Assembly (NCBI RefSeq): GCF_042678385.1
Contig: NZ_JBHUDY010000001.1
Span: 2,418,001-2,482,000 of the forward strand
DNA from: Sphingomonas_B tabacisoli
Lineage (GTDB): Bacteria; Pseudomonadota; Alphaproteobacteria; Sphingomonadales; Sphingomonadaceae
Direction of reading: 5' to 3'
Length of the DNA stretch: 64,000 bases
The first letter of the stretch is position 1. Each line of letters opens with the position of its first letter. The position numbers and the translations under genes were made by a program. Positions 26,868-37,100 of the stretch are shown piece after piece. The notes under the pieces are model-generated. The model was not told where the DNA came from, did no database searches, and saw only the letters and a program-made list of their open reading frames with translations.

Positions 26868-28907
26868 ATGAAACTGCTCACCACCGCGGCGTTCGCCGCT
26901 CTCGCCGCGGCGCTCGCCGCCGCTCCCGTCTCGGCCGAAATGCAGCGCTACAGCGTGATCTTCGGCGGCAAGAATGTCGGCCACCTCAACGCCGACGTTC
27001 AGGGCGACAAGGTCGGCATCGATTACGACTTCAAGAACAACGGCCGCGGACCGACGATGAAGGAAGCGATCAGCCTCGACGCGAACGGCCTGCCGACCGC
27101 CTGGGACGTGACCGGCGCCACCACCTTCGGCTCCAAGGTCGAGGAGCATTTCGCCAAGACGGGCGCGAAAGCGACCTGGACCGATTCGACCGGCAAGGGC
27201 AGCGCCGTCACCAAGGAGCGCGCCGTCTATGTCGCGCAAAGCGGCAGCCCCTGGTCGACCGGCCTCTATGCCCGCGCGATCATGAAGGCGGGCGGCACGA
27301 CGATCCCCGCGCTTCCCGGCGGCGTCCTCCGGCTGACCAAGGGCGAAGCGCTCAGCGTCACCGGCCCCGGCGGCCCGCTGCAAGTCACGCGCTACGATCT
27401 CGGCGGCATCGACACCTCTCCCGACACTGTGCTGCTCGACGCGCAAGGCCAGCTCTTCGCCTCGGTCTCGCCCGGCTTCGTCATTGTCCGCGCCGGCTAT
27501 GAGGCCGAGGCGGAGCGACTGAAGACGCTCGCTGCGCAATGGTCGACCGACCGCTTCGTCGACATCCAGAAGCGCGTCGCCCATCGCTACGGCGCGCCCG
27601 TCCGCATTCGCAACGTCCGCCTGTTCGATCCCAAGGCGCAGGCGCTGACCGGCCCGGTCTCGGTCCTTGTCAGCGGCAACACCATCGCCGGCATCGAGCC
27701 GCTCGACGAGCCGGCGACCAAGGGCGAAGTCGTGATCGACGGCGCCGGCGGCACGCTCGTCCCGGGCATGTACGAAATGCACGCGCACACCAGCCAGGAC
27801 GGCGCGCTCCTCAACCTGATCGCCGGCATCACGACGATGCGCGACATGGGCAACGACAATGCCGTGCTCGCCCGGCTGATCGACCGCATCGACACCGGCG
27901 TGATCGCCGGCCCGCGCATCGTCCGCGCCGGCTTCGTCGAGGGCAAGAGCCCGTACAGCGCCAACAACGGCATCCTGGTGAACAGCGAGGCCGAAGCGGT
28001 CGACGCCGTCCGCTGGTACGCCGCGCGCAATTACTGGTCGATCAAGTCGTACAACAGCATGAACCCCGCCTGGATTCCGGCGATGGTCAAGGAAGCGCAT
28101 CGCCTCGGCCTAAAGGTCCAGGGCCATGTCCCTGCCTTCGCCACGGCCGACCAGATGGTCGAGGACGGCTTCGACGAGCTGACCCACATCAATCAGTTCA
28201 TGCTGCAATGGGTGATCCAGCCGACCGAGGACACGCGCACGCTGTTCCGGCTGACCGCGCTCAAGCGCCTGCCTGCGCTCGACCTCAGCAGCCCCCGCGT
28301 CCAGCACTCGATCGACCTGGTCGCCAGCCGCCACATCCCGATGGACGTGACATTGGGCATCCACGAAAACCTGCTGCTCAATCGCGACGGCCAGGTACCG
28401 CGCGGCGCGGTCGATTACATCACGCACATGCCGATCGGCAGCCAGCGCGGGCTGAAGCAGGCATGGATCGACACCTCCGCTCCGGGCGACGACGCCGCCT
28501 ATCGCGGCGCCTATGACAAGATCGTGCAGACGATCCGCATGCTGAACGACAAGGGCGTGATGATCGTCCCCGGCACCGACACCGGCGGCAGCTTCACCTA
28601 TCACCGCGAGCTGGAGCTGTATCAGACGGTCGGCATGACTGCGCCGCAGATCCTGAAGCGCGCGACCTGGGACATGGCGCATTATCTGGGCCAGGATCAG
28701 CGCCTCGGCTCGATCGAGAAAGGCAAGCTCGCCGACTTCTTCCTCGTCCCCGGCGACCCGACCAAGGATTTGAAGGCGATCAAGACCATCGCGATGGTGG
28801 TGAAGGACGGCGCCGTCTATTTCCCGGCGGAGGTGTACCCTGAGTTCGGCATCCAGCCCTTCGCCCCCGCGCCGAAGGTGACGCCGGCGGGCGGTGCGGC
28901 GGACTGA
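26868..28907 (+). CDS. Secreted amidohydrolase-family protein
   Basis: 679 aa. Signal peptide MKLLTTAAFAALAAALAAAPVSA; about 220 residues of N-terminal sequence without an assigned domain; then an amidohydrolase TIM barrel with the metal motif MYEMHAHTSQDG (HxH), GHVPAFAT, THINQFML and GTDTGG, ending with a LGSIEKGKLADFFLVPGDP strand typical of the superfamily. It is probably a periplasmic metal-dependent hydrolase of amide or ester bonds; the substrate is unknown. The stop and the next start overlap by 1 base (28907), so it is coupled to the thioesterase. Confidence 0.87.
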   Translation: MKLLTTAAFAALAAALAAAPVSAEMQRYSVIFGGKNVGHLNADVQGDKVGIDYDFKNNGRGPTMKEAISLDANGLPTAWDVTGATTFGSKVEEHFAKTGAKATWTDSTGKGSAVTKERAVYVAQSGSPWSTGLYARAIMKAGGTTIPALPGGVLRLTKGEALSVTGPGGPLQVTRYDLGGIDTSPDTVLLDAQGQLFASVSPGFVIVRAGYEAEAERLKTLAAQWSTDRFVDIQKRVAHRYGAPVRIRNVRLFDPKAQALTGPVSVLVSGNTIAGIEPLDEPATKGEVVIDGAGGTLVPGMYEMHAHTSQDGALLNLIAGITTMRDMGNDNAVLARLIDRIDTGVIAGPRIVRAGFVEGKSPYSANNGILVNSEAEAVDAVRWYAARNYWSIKSYNSMNPAWIPAMVKEAHRLGLKVQGHVPAFATADQMVEDGFDELTHINQFMLQWVIQPTEDTRTLFRLTALKRLPALDLSSPRVQHSIDLVASRHIPMDVTLGIHENLLLNRDGQVPRGAVDYITHMPIGSQRGLKQAWIDTSAPGDDAAYRGAYDKIVQTIRMLNDKGVMIVPGTDTGGSFTYHRELELYQTVGMTAPQILKRATWDMAHYLGQDQRLGSIEKGKLADFFLVPGDPTKDLKAIKTIAMVVKDGAVYFPAEVYPEFGIQPFAPAPKVTPAGGAAD

Positions 28908-29344
28908 TGGCGCGCATCTGGCACGAAGCGGACATCGATCTCGCCGAGCTGACCAAGCTTGGCGCGAACGCCCTGCCCGGCCTGATCGGCATCGAGTTTA
29001 TCGAGATCGGCGACGACTGGCTGAAAGCGCGGATGCCCGTCGACCGCCGCACCCACCAGCCGCACGGCCGCCTTCACGGCGGCGCGTCGGTCGCGCTCGC
29101 CGAAACCGTCGCCTCGATCGCCGCCACGCTTGCGGTCGATCGCAGCGTCAGCACGGCGGTCGGCATGGAAATCAACGCCAACCATATCCGCCCGGCGAAG
29201 GACGGCTGGGTCTATGGCACGGCCAGGGCGGAAAGCATCGGCCGCACCTCGCAGGTCTGGACCATCCGTATCACCGACGAGCAGGACCGCCTCGTGTGCC
29301 TGTCGCGGATGACGGCGGCGGTGATCCCGGTGCAGCGCGCCTGA
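28907..29344 (+). CDS. Hotdog-fold thioesterase (PaaI-like)
   Basis: 145 aa hotdog protein. The PaaI-type active-site region reads GRLHGGASVALAETVASIAA, with the catalytic acid probably E in ALAET. It likely hydrolyses an acyl-CoA or aryl-CoA thioester in the cytoplasm (ComA/MenI/PaaI-like); the substrate cannot be told. It is translated from a start overlapping the amidohydrolase stop and converges on the SOD gene 4 bp away. Confidence 0.88.
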   Translation: MARIWHEADIDLAELTKLGANALPGLIGIEFIEIGDDWLKARMPVDRRTHQPHGRLHGGASVALAETVASIAATLAVDRSVSTAVGMEINANHIRPAKDGWVYGTARAESIGRTSQVWTIRITDEQDRLVCLSRMTAAVIPVQRA

Positions 29345-29348
29345 GCGT

Positions 29349-30035
29349 TCAGGCGCGAGAAGCCTTCGCAAAGCGGCGGTCCGCCTCGTCCCAGCGGATC
29401 GCCTTCATATAGGCTTCGACATAGTCGCCGGCCTTCGCGCCGTAATCCATCGCATAGGCATGCTCGTACATGTCGAGCGCCAGCAGCGGCGTCGATCCGG
29501 CCAGCGTCATCGTGTGGTCGGCCGCCCATTGGTTGGTCAGCCGCCCGTCATGGTCGCTCCAGGTCAGCAGCACCCAGCCCGAGCCGCCGCCGAGCGCCTT
29601 GCCCATGCCGATGAACTCGGCGCGCCACCGGTCATGGCTGCCGAAGTCCCGCTCCAGCGCCGCCGACAGCGCCGCGCCCGGACGCGTCGGCGCACCCAGA
29701 CCGGCGAAGTAGATTTCGTGCAGGATCATCGAGTTCCACGCGATCAGCTCCTCGCGCTTCAGCCCGTTGATCTGGAACCCGGGCGCGGTCGCCGGATCGA
29801 GCTTTCCCCACTCGCCCTGGATCGCGCCCAGCCGCTTCACCGCGCCGGCATAATTATTGTCATGGTGGCTGGTCAGCAGCTTGGGAGACAGGCCCGGCAC
29901 TGAGGCGGGATCGAATGGCAGCGGTTTGGGCGCGAAGCCAGCGGCCGGCTTCTGCGCCAACACGGGGGCGGCGGCGGCCGCTGCTCCGGCGGCAAGGCTC
30001 GCGTTCAACAGGGTCCGTCGGTCAAGCTCAGCCAT
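29349..30035 (-). CDS. Tat-exported Fe/Mn-superoxide-dismutase family protein
   Basis: 228 aa. The N-terminus has a twin-arginine signal (DRRTLLNASLAAGAAAAAAP). Predicted metal ligands are in place: H57 (SHHDNNY), H106 (ILHEIYF), D188 and H192 (LDMYEHAYAMDY). However, the usual gateway residues are changed: where E. coli SodA has HHxKHHQTY, this protein has HHDNNYAGA, so the His30 and Tyr34 equivalents become Asn and Ala. Activity as a true SOD is therefore uncertain. Last gene of the probable chrA-DUF3147-SOD operon (13-bp gap). Confidence 0.85.
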   Translation of the reverse strand: MAELDRRTLLNASLAAGAAAAAAPVLAQKPAAGFAPKPLPFDPASVPGLSPKLLTSHHDNNYAGAVKRLGAIQGEWGKLDPATAPGFQINGLKREELIAWNSMILHEIYFAGLGAPTRPGAALSAALERDFGSHDRWRAEFIGMGKALGGGSGWVLLTWSDHDGRLTNQWAADHTMTLAGSTPLLALDMYEHAYAMDYGAKAGDYVEAYMKAIRWDEADRRFAKASRA

Positions 30036-30048
30036 GGGAACGCTCCTT

Positions 30049-30399
30049 TCAGATGGGCAGGCCGAACCGCGGCCCGATCCAGTTCATAAGCCCGTACAGA
30101 ATGACGGTCAGCGCGCAGCCGAGCAGCAGCGCCATCCAGAAGCCCATACCGCCTCTCAGCAGCGCCGGGATCAGCAGGAACATCGGCAGAGAGGGCAGCA
30201 CGTACCAGAAGGTCGCCTGCGCGTGCGCCGCCATGTTGGCGGCGTCGGGCTTGTCCTTCCACAGCCACATCATGCCCAGCACGGAAACGAGCGGCAGCGA
30301 CGCGATCAACGCTCCGAAACCGGGATAACGCTTCGCCATTTCCGAAGCGGCGGCGATCAGCACGCCCGAAATCGCGGCCTTCAGAACCAGATACCACAT
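30049..30399 (-). CDS. DUF3147 family small membrane protein
   Basis: 116 aa with four likely membrane helices (starting LVLKAAISGVLIAAASEMAK). Matches the DUF3147 pattern of short inner-membrane proteins: AAASEMAKRYPGFGALIASLPLVS and then WYVLPSL. Function unknown. ATG 30399 is chosen since GGGGAG lies just upstream; the 12 codons before it add nothing family-like. It lies 80 bp downstream of chrA and 13 bp upstream of the SOD gene, all on the minus strand. Confidence 0.8.
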   Translation of the reverse strand: MWYLVLKAAISGVLIAAASEMAKRYPGFGALIASLPLVSVLGMMWLWKDKPDAANMAAHAQATFWYVLPSLPMFLLIPALLRGGMGFWMALLLGCALTVILYGLMNWIGPRFGLPI

Positions 30400-30479
30400 G
30401 CCCGCTCCCCTGCGCCCGGGCGCGGCGATCGGCAAGCCCGGTCAGGCAGTGGCGGCGCTCGCTCGGCATTGCCTGCCGC

Positions 30480-31817
30480 TCAGCTCAACGGGATTAAGCT
30501 CAGGATCAATCCTGCCACGCCGCATCCCGCGAGAAGCGGCAGCACTCCCACCTTGAATCGAAAGGCCGCGATTAGGGCGACGATCGACAGCAGCACCGCG
30601 CGCCAGTCGAGGCTGGCCAACACCGGCACGCGCAAGGCGAGCGGGCCCGGATCGAGGCGCGCGAACCAGTAATGCAGCACGAACCAGACCGCGAGGTTCA
30701 GCACCACGCCGACCACGGCCGCCGTGATCGCCGAAAGCGCGGCCGAGAGCGCGCGGTTCCGGCGCAGGCGCTCCACATAGGGCGCGCCGGCGAAAATCCA
30801 GATGAAGCAGGGCAGGAACGTCACCCAGGTCGTGAGCAGCCCGCCCAGCGTTCCTGCGAGCAGCGGGTCGAGGCCGCCGGCGTGGCGATAGGCGCCGAGA
30901 AAGCCCACGAACTGCGTCACCATGATGAGCGGCCCCGGCGTCGTTTCCGCTAGGCCGAGCCCGTCCAGCATTTCGTTCGGCTTGAGCCAGCCATAATGAT
31001 CGACGCCGGCCTGGGCGACATAGGCGAGCACGGCATAGGCGCCGCCGAACGTGACGACCGCCATGCGCGAAAAGAACCAGCCGATGTCCGCAAATACGCC
31101 GTGCGGCAGCACGACGACGGTGCCGAGCCAAAGGACCAGCAGAAACGCCGCCATACCCAGGGTGCGGTGTCCCTTCGCATGATCCGGCATTTCCTCTCCC
31201 AGCGCGCTCTGCTCATCGGGCAATCCGTCCTTCGCAGGTCCGTGGCCACCGCTGGCAAAGGCCCGGCTGCCCGCCCGCGCAGCGCCAAATCCGATCAGGC
31301 CCGCGGCAAGCACCACGAGCGGGAACGGCGCGCCGAATACGAACAGGGCAATGAAAGCCGCGCAGGCGAGCAGCCGCTGGGGAGCGGTCTTGAGCGCCCG
31401 CGATCCGATCCGCACCACGGCCTGGAAGACGATCGCGACGACGGCCGCTTTAAGCCCGAAGAACAGCCCCGCCACAGGCCCGGCGCCCGCGTAGAGCACA
31501 TAGATCCAGCTCAACGCCATGATCGCGAGCGCGCCCGGCAGGACGAACAATATCCCGGCGACCAGCCCGCCTTTCACGCGGTGCAGCAGCCAGCCGATAT
31601 AGATGGCGAGCTGCTGCGCTTCCGGGCCCGGCAGCAGCATGCAGAAATTGAGCGCGTGGAGGAATCGCTCCTCGCCGATCCAGCGCTTCTCGTCGACCAG
31701 CACCCGGTGCATCAGCGCGATCTGCCCGGCCGGCCCGCCAAAGCTCAGCAGCGCGATCCGCGCCCAGACGCCCAGCGCCTCCCGAAACGTGATCCCGTGC
31801 GTCTCCGCTCCGCTCAC
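30480..31817 (-). CDS. chrA: Chromate transporter, long (two-domain) ChrA
   Basis: CHR-family efflux pump for chromate. 445 aa with two homologous CHR halves: the first has SFGGPAGQIALMHRVLVDEK and FLHALNFCMLLPGPEAQQLA, the second VTFGGAYAVLAYVAQAGVDH and LGLAETTPGPLIMVTQFVGF. The start is GTG at 31817 with AAGGGGGG before it. It heads the probable operon with DUF3147 and the SOD-like gene, which fits handling of chromate and the reactive oxygen it causes. No ChrB regulator is visible. Confidence 0.9.
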   Translation of the reverse strand: MSGAETHGITFREALGVWARIALLSFGGPAGQIALMHRVLVDEKRWIGEERFLHALNFCMLLPGPEAQQLAIYIGWLLHRVKGGLVAGILFVLPGALAIMALSWIYVLYAGAGPVAGLFFGLKAAVVAIVFQAVVRIGSRALKTAPQRLLACAAFIALFVFGAPFPLVVLAAGLIGFGAARAGSRAFASGGHGPAKDGLPDEQSALGEEMPDHAKGHRTLGMAAFLLVLWLGTVVVLPHGVFADIGWFFSRMAVVTFGGAYAVLAYVAQAGVDHYGWLKPNEMLDGLGLAETTPGPLIMVTQFVGFLGAYRHAGGLDPLLAGTLGGLLTTWVTFLPCFIWIFAGAPYVERLRRNRALSAALSAITAAVVGVVLNLAVWFVLHYWFARLDPGPLALRVPVLASLDWRAVLLSIVALIAAFRFKVGVLPLLAGCGVAGLILSLIPLS

Positions 31818-32002
31818 TTGGCCCCCCTTTTGATCCGAGCCGCCAAAGCTAACGGCCGCGCGGGAGCAGACACGCCAGCTTTTCTATGCCGCCGCCAACC
31901 TGGCCTGCCCCCTGTCCTACCGCCCCCGATCTCTGCTAGCCCCTGCCCATGCTGGGCGCGCATTCATCACGCGCTCATCGGTATGTCATAAGGGCGATAT
32001 TC

Positions 32003-34144
32003 ATGAATTTTCACACGATCCTCGCGGCTTCGCTGATGGCCGCAACCGCTCCCGCCGCGCTTGCCGCGCCGGTCGCTTCCGCGGCTCAGGCCGCCAATCC
32101 GCTGCTCGCCAAATGGGCCGGCCCCTATGGTGGTGTGCCGGCGTTCGACACGGTGCAGATCGCCCAATTCAAGCCTGCGCTGGAAGCGGCGATGGCCGAG
32201 AACCTGCGCGAAATCGACGTGATCGCCAACAATCCCGCGCCGCCGACTTTCGCCAACACCTTCGTGCCGCTGGAACAGTCCGGGCGCACGCTCAATCGCG
32301 TCTATACCTATTTCGGCATCTGGTCGTCGAACCTCTCGACGCCGGAATTCCAGAAGGTCGAGGAAGAGATGTCGCCGAAGCTGTCGGCGCATCAGGACAA
32401 GATCGTCCAGAACGAGAAGCTCTTCCGCCGCATCGACGCGATCTACAACTCGCCCGAAAAGGCGAAGTTGACGCCGGAGCAGCAGCGGCTGGTCTGGGTC
32501 TATTGGAACAACTTCACGCAGCAGGGCGCGAAACTCTCGGCCGCCGACAAGGCGCAGCTCAGCCAAGTCAACCAGCAGCTCGCCGGGCTCTACACCAAGT
32601 TCTCGCAGAACCAGCTCTGGGACGAAGAGCATGACGCGCTGGTGCTCGACAGCCAGGCCCAGCTCGCCGGCCTCAGCCCCGCTCAGATCGCCTCGGCGGC
32701 GCAGGAAGGCGAGCGGCGCGGCATGAAGGGCAAATGGGTGATCGCCAACACCCGCTCGGCGATGGAGCCCTTCCTCACCAACGCGACCGATCGCGGGCTG
32801 CGCCAGAAGGCGTTCGAGATCTGGACCAGCCGCGGCGATCATCCGGGCGAACACGACAACAACCCGGTCGTGACGCAAGTCCTGCAGCTCCGTGCGCAGA
32901 AGGCGAAGCTGCTCGGCTATCCGACCTATGCGCACTGGCACCTCGCCGACACGATGGCGAAGACGCCGGACAATGCGATAAACCTGATGATGGCGGCGTG
33001 GAAGCCGGCGATCGCGCAGGTCAAGACCGACGTCGCCGACATGCAGGCGATCGCCGCCAAGGATGGCGGCTTCAAGATCGCACCCTGGGATTACCGCTTC
33101 TACGCCGAGAAGCTCAGGAAGGCGAAATACGACCTCGATATGAACGAGGTGAAGCCGTACCTGCAGCTCGATCACGTCCGGGATGCGATGTTCTGGGCGG
33201 CGGGCCAGCTCTACGGCTTCACTTTCACTCCGGTGAAGGGCCTGCCGGTCTTCAACCCGGACATGACCGTCTATGAAGTGAAAGGCCGCGACGGCAAGCA
33301 TGTCGGCCTATGGTATTTCGATCCCTATGCGCGGCCGGGCAAAAGCTCCGGCGCGTGGATGAACGAGTACCGCACCCAGTCGAACTTCGACGGGCCAATC
33401 GCGACGATCGTCTCCAACAATGCGAATTTCGTGAAGGCGCAGCCCGGCGAGCCGGTGACGATCTCCTTCATCGACGCCGAGACCATGTTCCACGAATTCG
33501 GTCACGCGCTGCACGGGCTGAACTCGGCGGTGCATTATCCGTCGCTCGCCGGCACCAGCACTGCGCGCGACTTCGTCGAGTTCCCGTCGCAGTTCAACGA
33601 GCATTTCCTGACCACGCCAGAGGTCATGAAGTTCCTGGTGAACGCAAAGGGCGAGCGCATCCCGCAGGCGCTGGTCGACAAGATCAAGGCGGCGCAGACC
33701 TTCAACCAGGCGTTCAGCGTGGTCGAGGCGCAGGCCAGCGCGATCGTCGACATGAAGATGCACCTGGCCGGCGCCACGCCGGTCGAGCCGCACGCGTTCG
33801 AAAAAGCGACGCTTGCCGAACTGGGTATGCCGTCCGAAATCGTGATGCGGCACCGCATCCCGCAGTTCGGCCACGTCTTCTCGGGCGAAGGCTATGCGGC
33901 GGGCTATTACGGCTATCTCTGGGCAGAAGTGCTGGATCAGGACGCCTATCAGGCGTTCGTGGAGGCAGGCAGCCCGTGGGACGCGGCGACCGCCAAGCGC
34001 TTCCACGACATGATCCTGTCGGTCGGCAACACCGTCAATCCGGCGGCTGCCTATCGCAACTTCCGCGGCCGCGACCCCAAGGTCGACGCCTGGCTGAAGG
34101 ACAAGGGCTTCCCCGTCCCTGCCGCTACGGCCGCGAGCAACTGA
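32003..34144 (+). CDS. dcp: M3-family peptidyl-dipeptidase (Dcp-like), exported
   Basis: Zinc metallopeptidase releasing C-terminal dipeptides from peptides. 713 aa. The signal peptide MNFHTILAASLMAATAPAAL implies a periplasmic location. Zinc motif HEFGH at residues 497-501 (MFHEFGHALHGLNS) with the third ligand expected downstream in FVEFPSQ; GYAAGYYGYLWAEVLDQDAY near the C-terminus is typical of M3 enzymes. ATG 32003 is preceded by AAGGGCG; 18 extra in-frame codons upstream are rejected because they precede the signal peptide. Followed by a bidirectional terminator. Confidence 0.92.
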   Translation: MNFHTILAASLMAATAPAALAAPVASAAQAANPLLAKWAGPYGGVPAFDTVQIAQFKPALEAAMAENLREIDVIANNPAPPTFANTFVPLEQSGRTLNRVYTYFGIWSSNLSTPEFQKVEEEMSPKLSAHQDKIVQNEKLFRRIDAIYNSPEKAKLTPEQQRLVWVYWNNFTQQGAKLSAADKAQLSQVNQQLAGLYTKFSQNQLWDEEHDALVLDSQAQLAGLSPAQIASAAQEGERRGMKGKWVIANTRSAMEPFLTNATDRGLRQKAFEIWTSRGDHPGEHDNNPVVTQVLQLRAQKAKLLGYPTYAHWHLADTMAKTPDNAINLMMAAWKPAIAQVKTDVADMQAIAAKDGGFKIAPWDYRFYAEKLRKAKYDLDMNEVKPYLQLDHVRDAMFWAAGQLYGFTFTPVKGLPVFNPDMTVYEVKGRDGKHVGLWYFDPYARPGKSSGAWMNEYRTQSNFDGPIATIVSNNANFVKAQPGEPVTISFIDAETMFHEFGHALHGLNSAVHYPSLAGTSTARDFVEFPSQFNEHFLTTPEVMKFLVNAKGERIPQALVDKIKAAQTFNQAFSVVEAQASAIVDMKMHLAGATPVEPHAFEKATLAELGMPSEIVMRHRIPQFGHVFSGEGYAAGYYGYLWAEVLDQDAYQAFVEAGSPWDAATAKRFHDMILSVGNTVNPAAAYRNFRGRDPKVDAWLKDKGFPVPAATAASN

Positions 34145-34151
34145 AAAGAAA

Positions 34152-34175
34152 GGGCGGAGCCGTGAAGCTCCGCCC
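34152..34175. terminator. Bidirectional terminator between convergent genes
   Basis: A perfect 9-bp stem GGGCGGAGC/GCTCCGCCC with loop CGTGAA, A-rich on the left (TGAAAAGAAA) and TTCCC on the right. It lies between the M3 peptidase and TonB receptor stops. Its tail fits minus-strand termination (CTTTCTTTTC) better than plus. Confidence 0.78.
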
Positions 34176-34183
34176 TTCCCGGT

Positions 34184-37100
34184 TTAGAACCGCAGGCGCG
34201 CTCCGACGGCGAATCGGCGGCCGAGCGTGTCGTAGGTTGAGGGGTAGGTGTTGCCGCTGTTGAAGCTGGTCGACCCGATATTCTGGGCCGTGTTCGGCGG
34301 CTTCTTGTCGAACAGGTTCGCGACCGTGACGGTGAGCGTCAGGTTGTCGCCGACGCCGATCCGCGTCGAGAGGTCGAAATAGTCGAACGCCGGGATATGG
34401 CGGAACCGCGGATCGACGATGCAGCCGCCCGGATCGGCGCCAAGCGGATCGGGGCAGTCGGCGGGGCTGGCGAGAGCCACCGCCAGATCGTCCTGGAACT
34501 GCTGACGCTCGAACGACACCGCGCTGACATGCCGCCACAACAGCGACAGGTCGACATTATCGAACGTGAGGGTCGAGCGCTGCGTCCAGGAGAATTCCGG
34601 CTGGATCGAGCCGATATCCGCCGCCGTTCCCGCCGGCGATCCGCAGCTGACGCTATAGAAGCCGACGCATTCGCGGTTCAATGAGGTGGGCGTTGCCTGG
34701 AACTTGGCCGACCGCGTCCAGTTGCCCGCGAAGTTGAGCGCCAGCTTCGCAAAGCCCAGATCGGTGTTGTAGTTCATGGTCAAATCGACGCCGTCCGTGC
34801 TGGCGCGGCCCAGATTGGAGAGAGCGCCGAACAGGCCCGGTGTGGTCGCCGCGTCGCCGCTTAGCGAGCCAGTGTTCGGATCGCGCCGGATCGAGGTACA
34901 TGCCGGATTGCTTGCGCTCGCGGCCGACAGGTTGCCGAAGCAGGCATTGACGATGTCCTGCGAGGTCGGCGTCGTGATCGCCCCGGTCAGCTTGATCTTG
35001 TAATAGTCGACGCTCAGCGAGAACCCAGGCAGCACCGATGGCTGAATGACAGCGCCGATCGTGTAGCTGTTCGACTTCTCCGGCTTGAGGTTCAGGTTGC
35101 CGCCGCCGGTGACGTTCACCTGTCCGGCCGCCGGCACGGGAATGTTGCCGATCGTGAACGCCGGCGCGCCTTGTGCCAAACAGACCGCGCGCAGGTTCGC
35201 GTTGTTCAGCGGCGCGACACCGGCGCACGGATCGACGCCGAGATTGGTCAGCACTGTGTTCAGCGGCGCGAACAGCTCGTTGATGTTGGGCGCACGAACC
35301 GCATGGGCATAGTTGCCGCGGATCTTGATATCGCGGATGGGAGTCCAGCTCCCGCCAACCTTCCAAGTTGTCGTGTTGAACTTGGGCGTGCCCGGCGCGT
35401 CAATCGTGTAGTGTGAGTAGCGGACGCCCGCTTCGAGCGTCAGGTCCTCGAAGAACGGCTTGTCCTGCACCAACGGCGCAAGAAGCTCGCCGAACGCTTC
35501 ATACACGTCCAGCGCGCCCTTGGTCGGACGGATGGCGCCCCCCGCACCGCCGAGCTGCCCTGCCGTCTGAGCCAAGTTGTCGGGCTCGATCGACGATTTG
35601 TATTTCCGATACTCGCCGCCGGCCGCAAAGCTCACCGCGTCGTTGGCCCAGGGCAATGATGCGCCAAAGTCCCCGTTGACGACCGCCCTTGCCTGGGCGA
35701 GCGAGTTGGGGGCGTCGATGACGCTGGTGACGCCGCCGATGAACGCCGCCTGTGCAGGCGTGATGCTGCCTTGCTGGCCAAAGACGTTCAACGGCACGCA
35801 GCCGTTGCTGGTGTCGAGGCAGGTGTTCGGATTGGTGGCAAGCAACGCCTGGCGCACGCGCGACGTCAGCACGTAGTTCTGACGCACGCGGTGATTGGTG
35901 CTCTCGCCATAGCCGCCCGAAATATCCCAATGGATGCTCTCGGTGATGTCGCCGCGGAAGCCCAGGCGGTAGTCGAAGAAAGTCGTGGTGTAGATATCGT
36001 TGCGCGTGCCAACCTCGGTCGTGCGGCGGAACAGGCCCGTGGTGAATGTCCGGTAGTTGGGATCGGACGGGCTCGTCGCCGCCGCAGCCGCGGCGCACTG
36101 CGCAGGCGTCAGAGTCTGGACGCCGGCGACGCCGGGATTGAAGTCGTTGTTGGCGCAGAAAGTCGCGCGAGCCGCGGGTGTTAGATACGGATTGCTGACC
36201 GGGATCGTGACCGTCGACCCGAACACACCGGAAGGCGCCACGATCGTCGGCACCGTGGTTTTGGAAAAGATGCCGCGCGTATAGGCTTCGATGCCGTCCG
36301 TGATTTCGTAGCGGGCCGACCCGAACATGTTGAACCGCTTGAACGGCGTCTGGAAGAGGTTGAACGGATTGAAGTTGAACGACGAGAAGATCGGCACCAG
36401 CGCGCCGGCGGGGTTGATCTGCAGTCCCGCCGTCCCCGGCACGGTGAAGGTGGAGGGGATCGCGGTCGGGGAGCCGGCTGCGGTGGTGTCGAATTCGTTG
36501 TACGGACTGATCGCACTGCGCGAGATCGCCCGGCTGCCCTGATAGACAGGATCGGATTCCTGATAGCCGACGCTGAAAGTCGCATTACCGCGATTGTCAT
36601 CGAAATTCGCGCCGATCGTCGCATCGACCCTGAACACGTTGCCGTCGCCGCGTTGGGTGATCTGCTCGCCGGCGTTGATCTCGAGGCCCGAAAAATCTTT
36701 CTTGGTGATGAAGTTGACCACGCCGGAGATCGCGTCCGCGCCATAGGTCGTCGAGGCGCCGCCGGTCAGCACCTCGGTGCGCTCGATCAGCGCCAGCGGC
36801 AAGACGTTCAGATCGGTCCGGCCGACCGTATCGGTTTGCACGACGCGGTTGCCGTCGAGAAGGATCAGGTTGCGGTTCGAGCCGAGGCCGCGCAGGCTGA
36901 CGAACGATGCGCCGCCATTGCCGTTGTTCACGTTCGATCCGGTCGACGGCACAACGCCAGGGACGTCGCGCAGCAGCTGCTCGGCGACGTTGGTCTGGCG
37001 GAGCTCGACCTCTTCCGAAGTGGTCACATTGACCGGCGTCGAACGTTCCAGGTTCGGGTTGGTGATGAGCGAACCGGTGACGACGATCGTGCCTTCATCG

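Noticed and set aside
32003..33301. 444-codon minus-strand frame overlapping the M3 peptidase gene
   Set aside because: Shadow of a strongly supported gene with HEFGH motif; no motif of its own.
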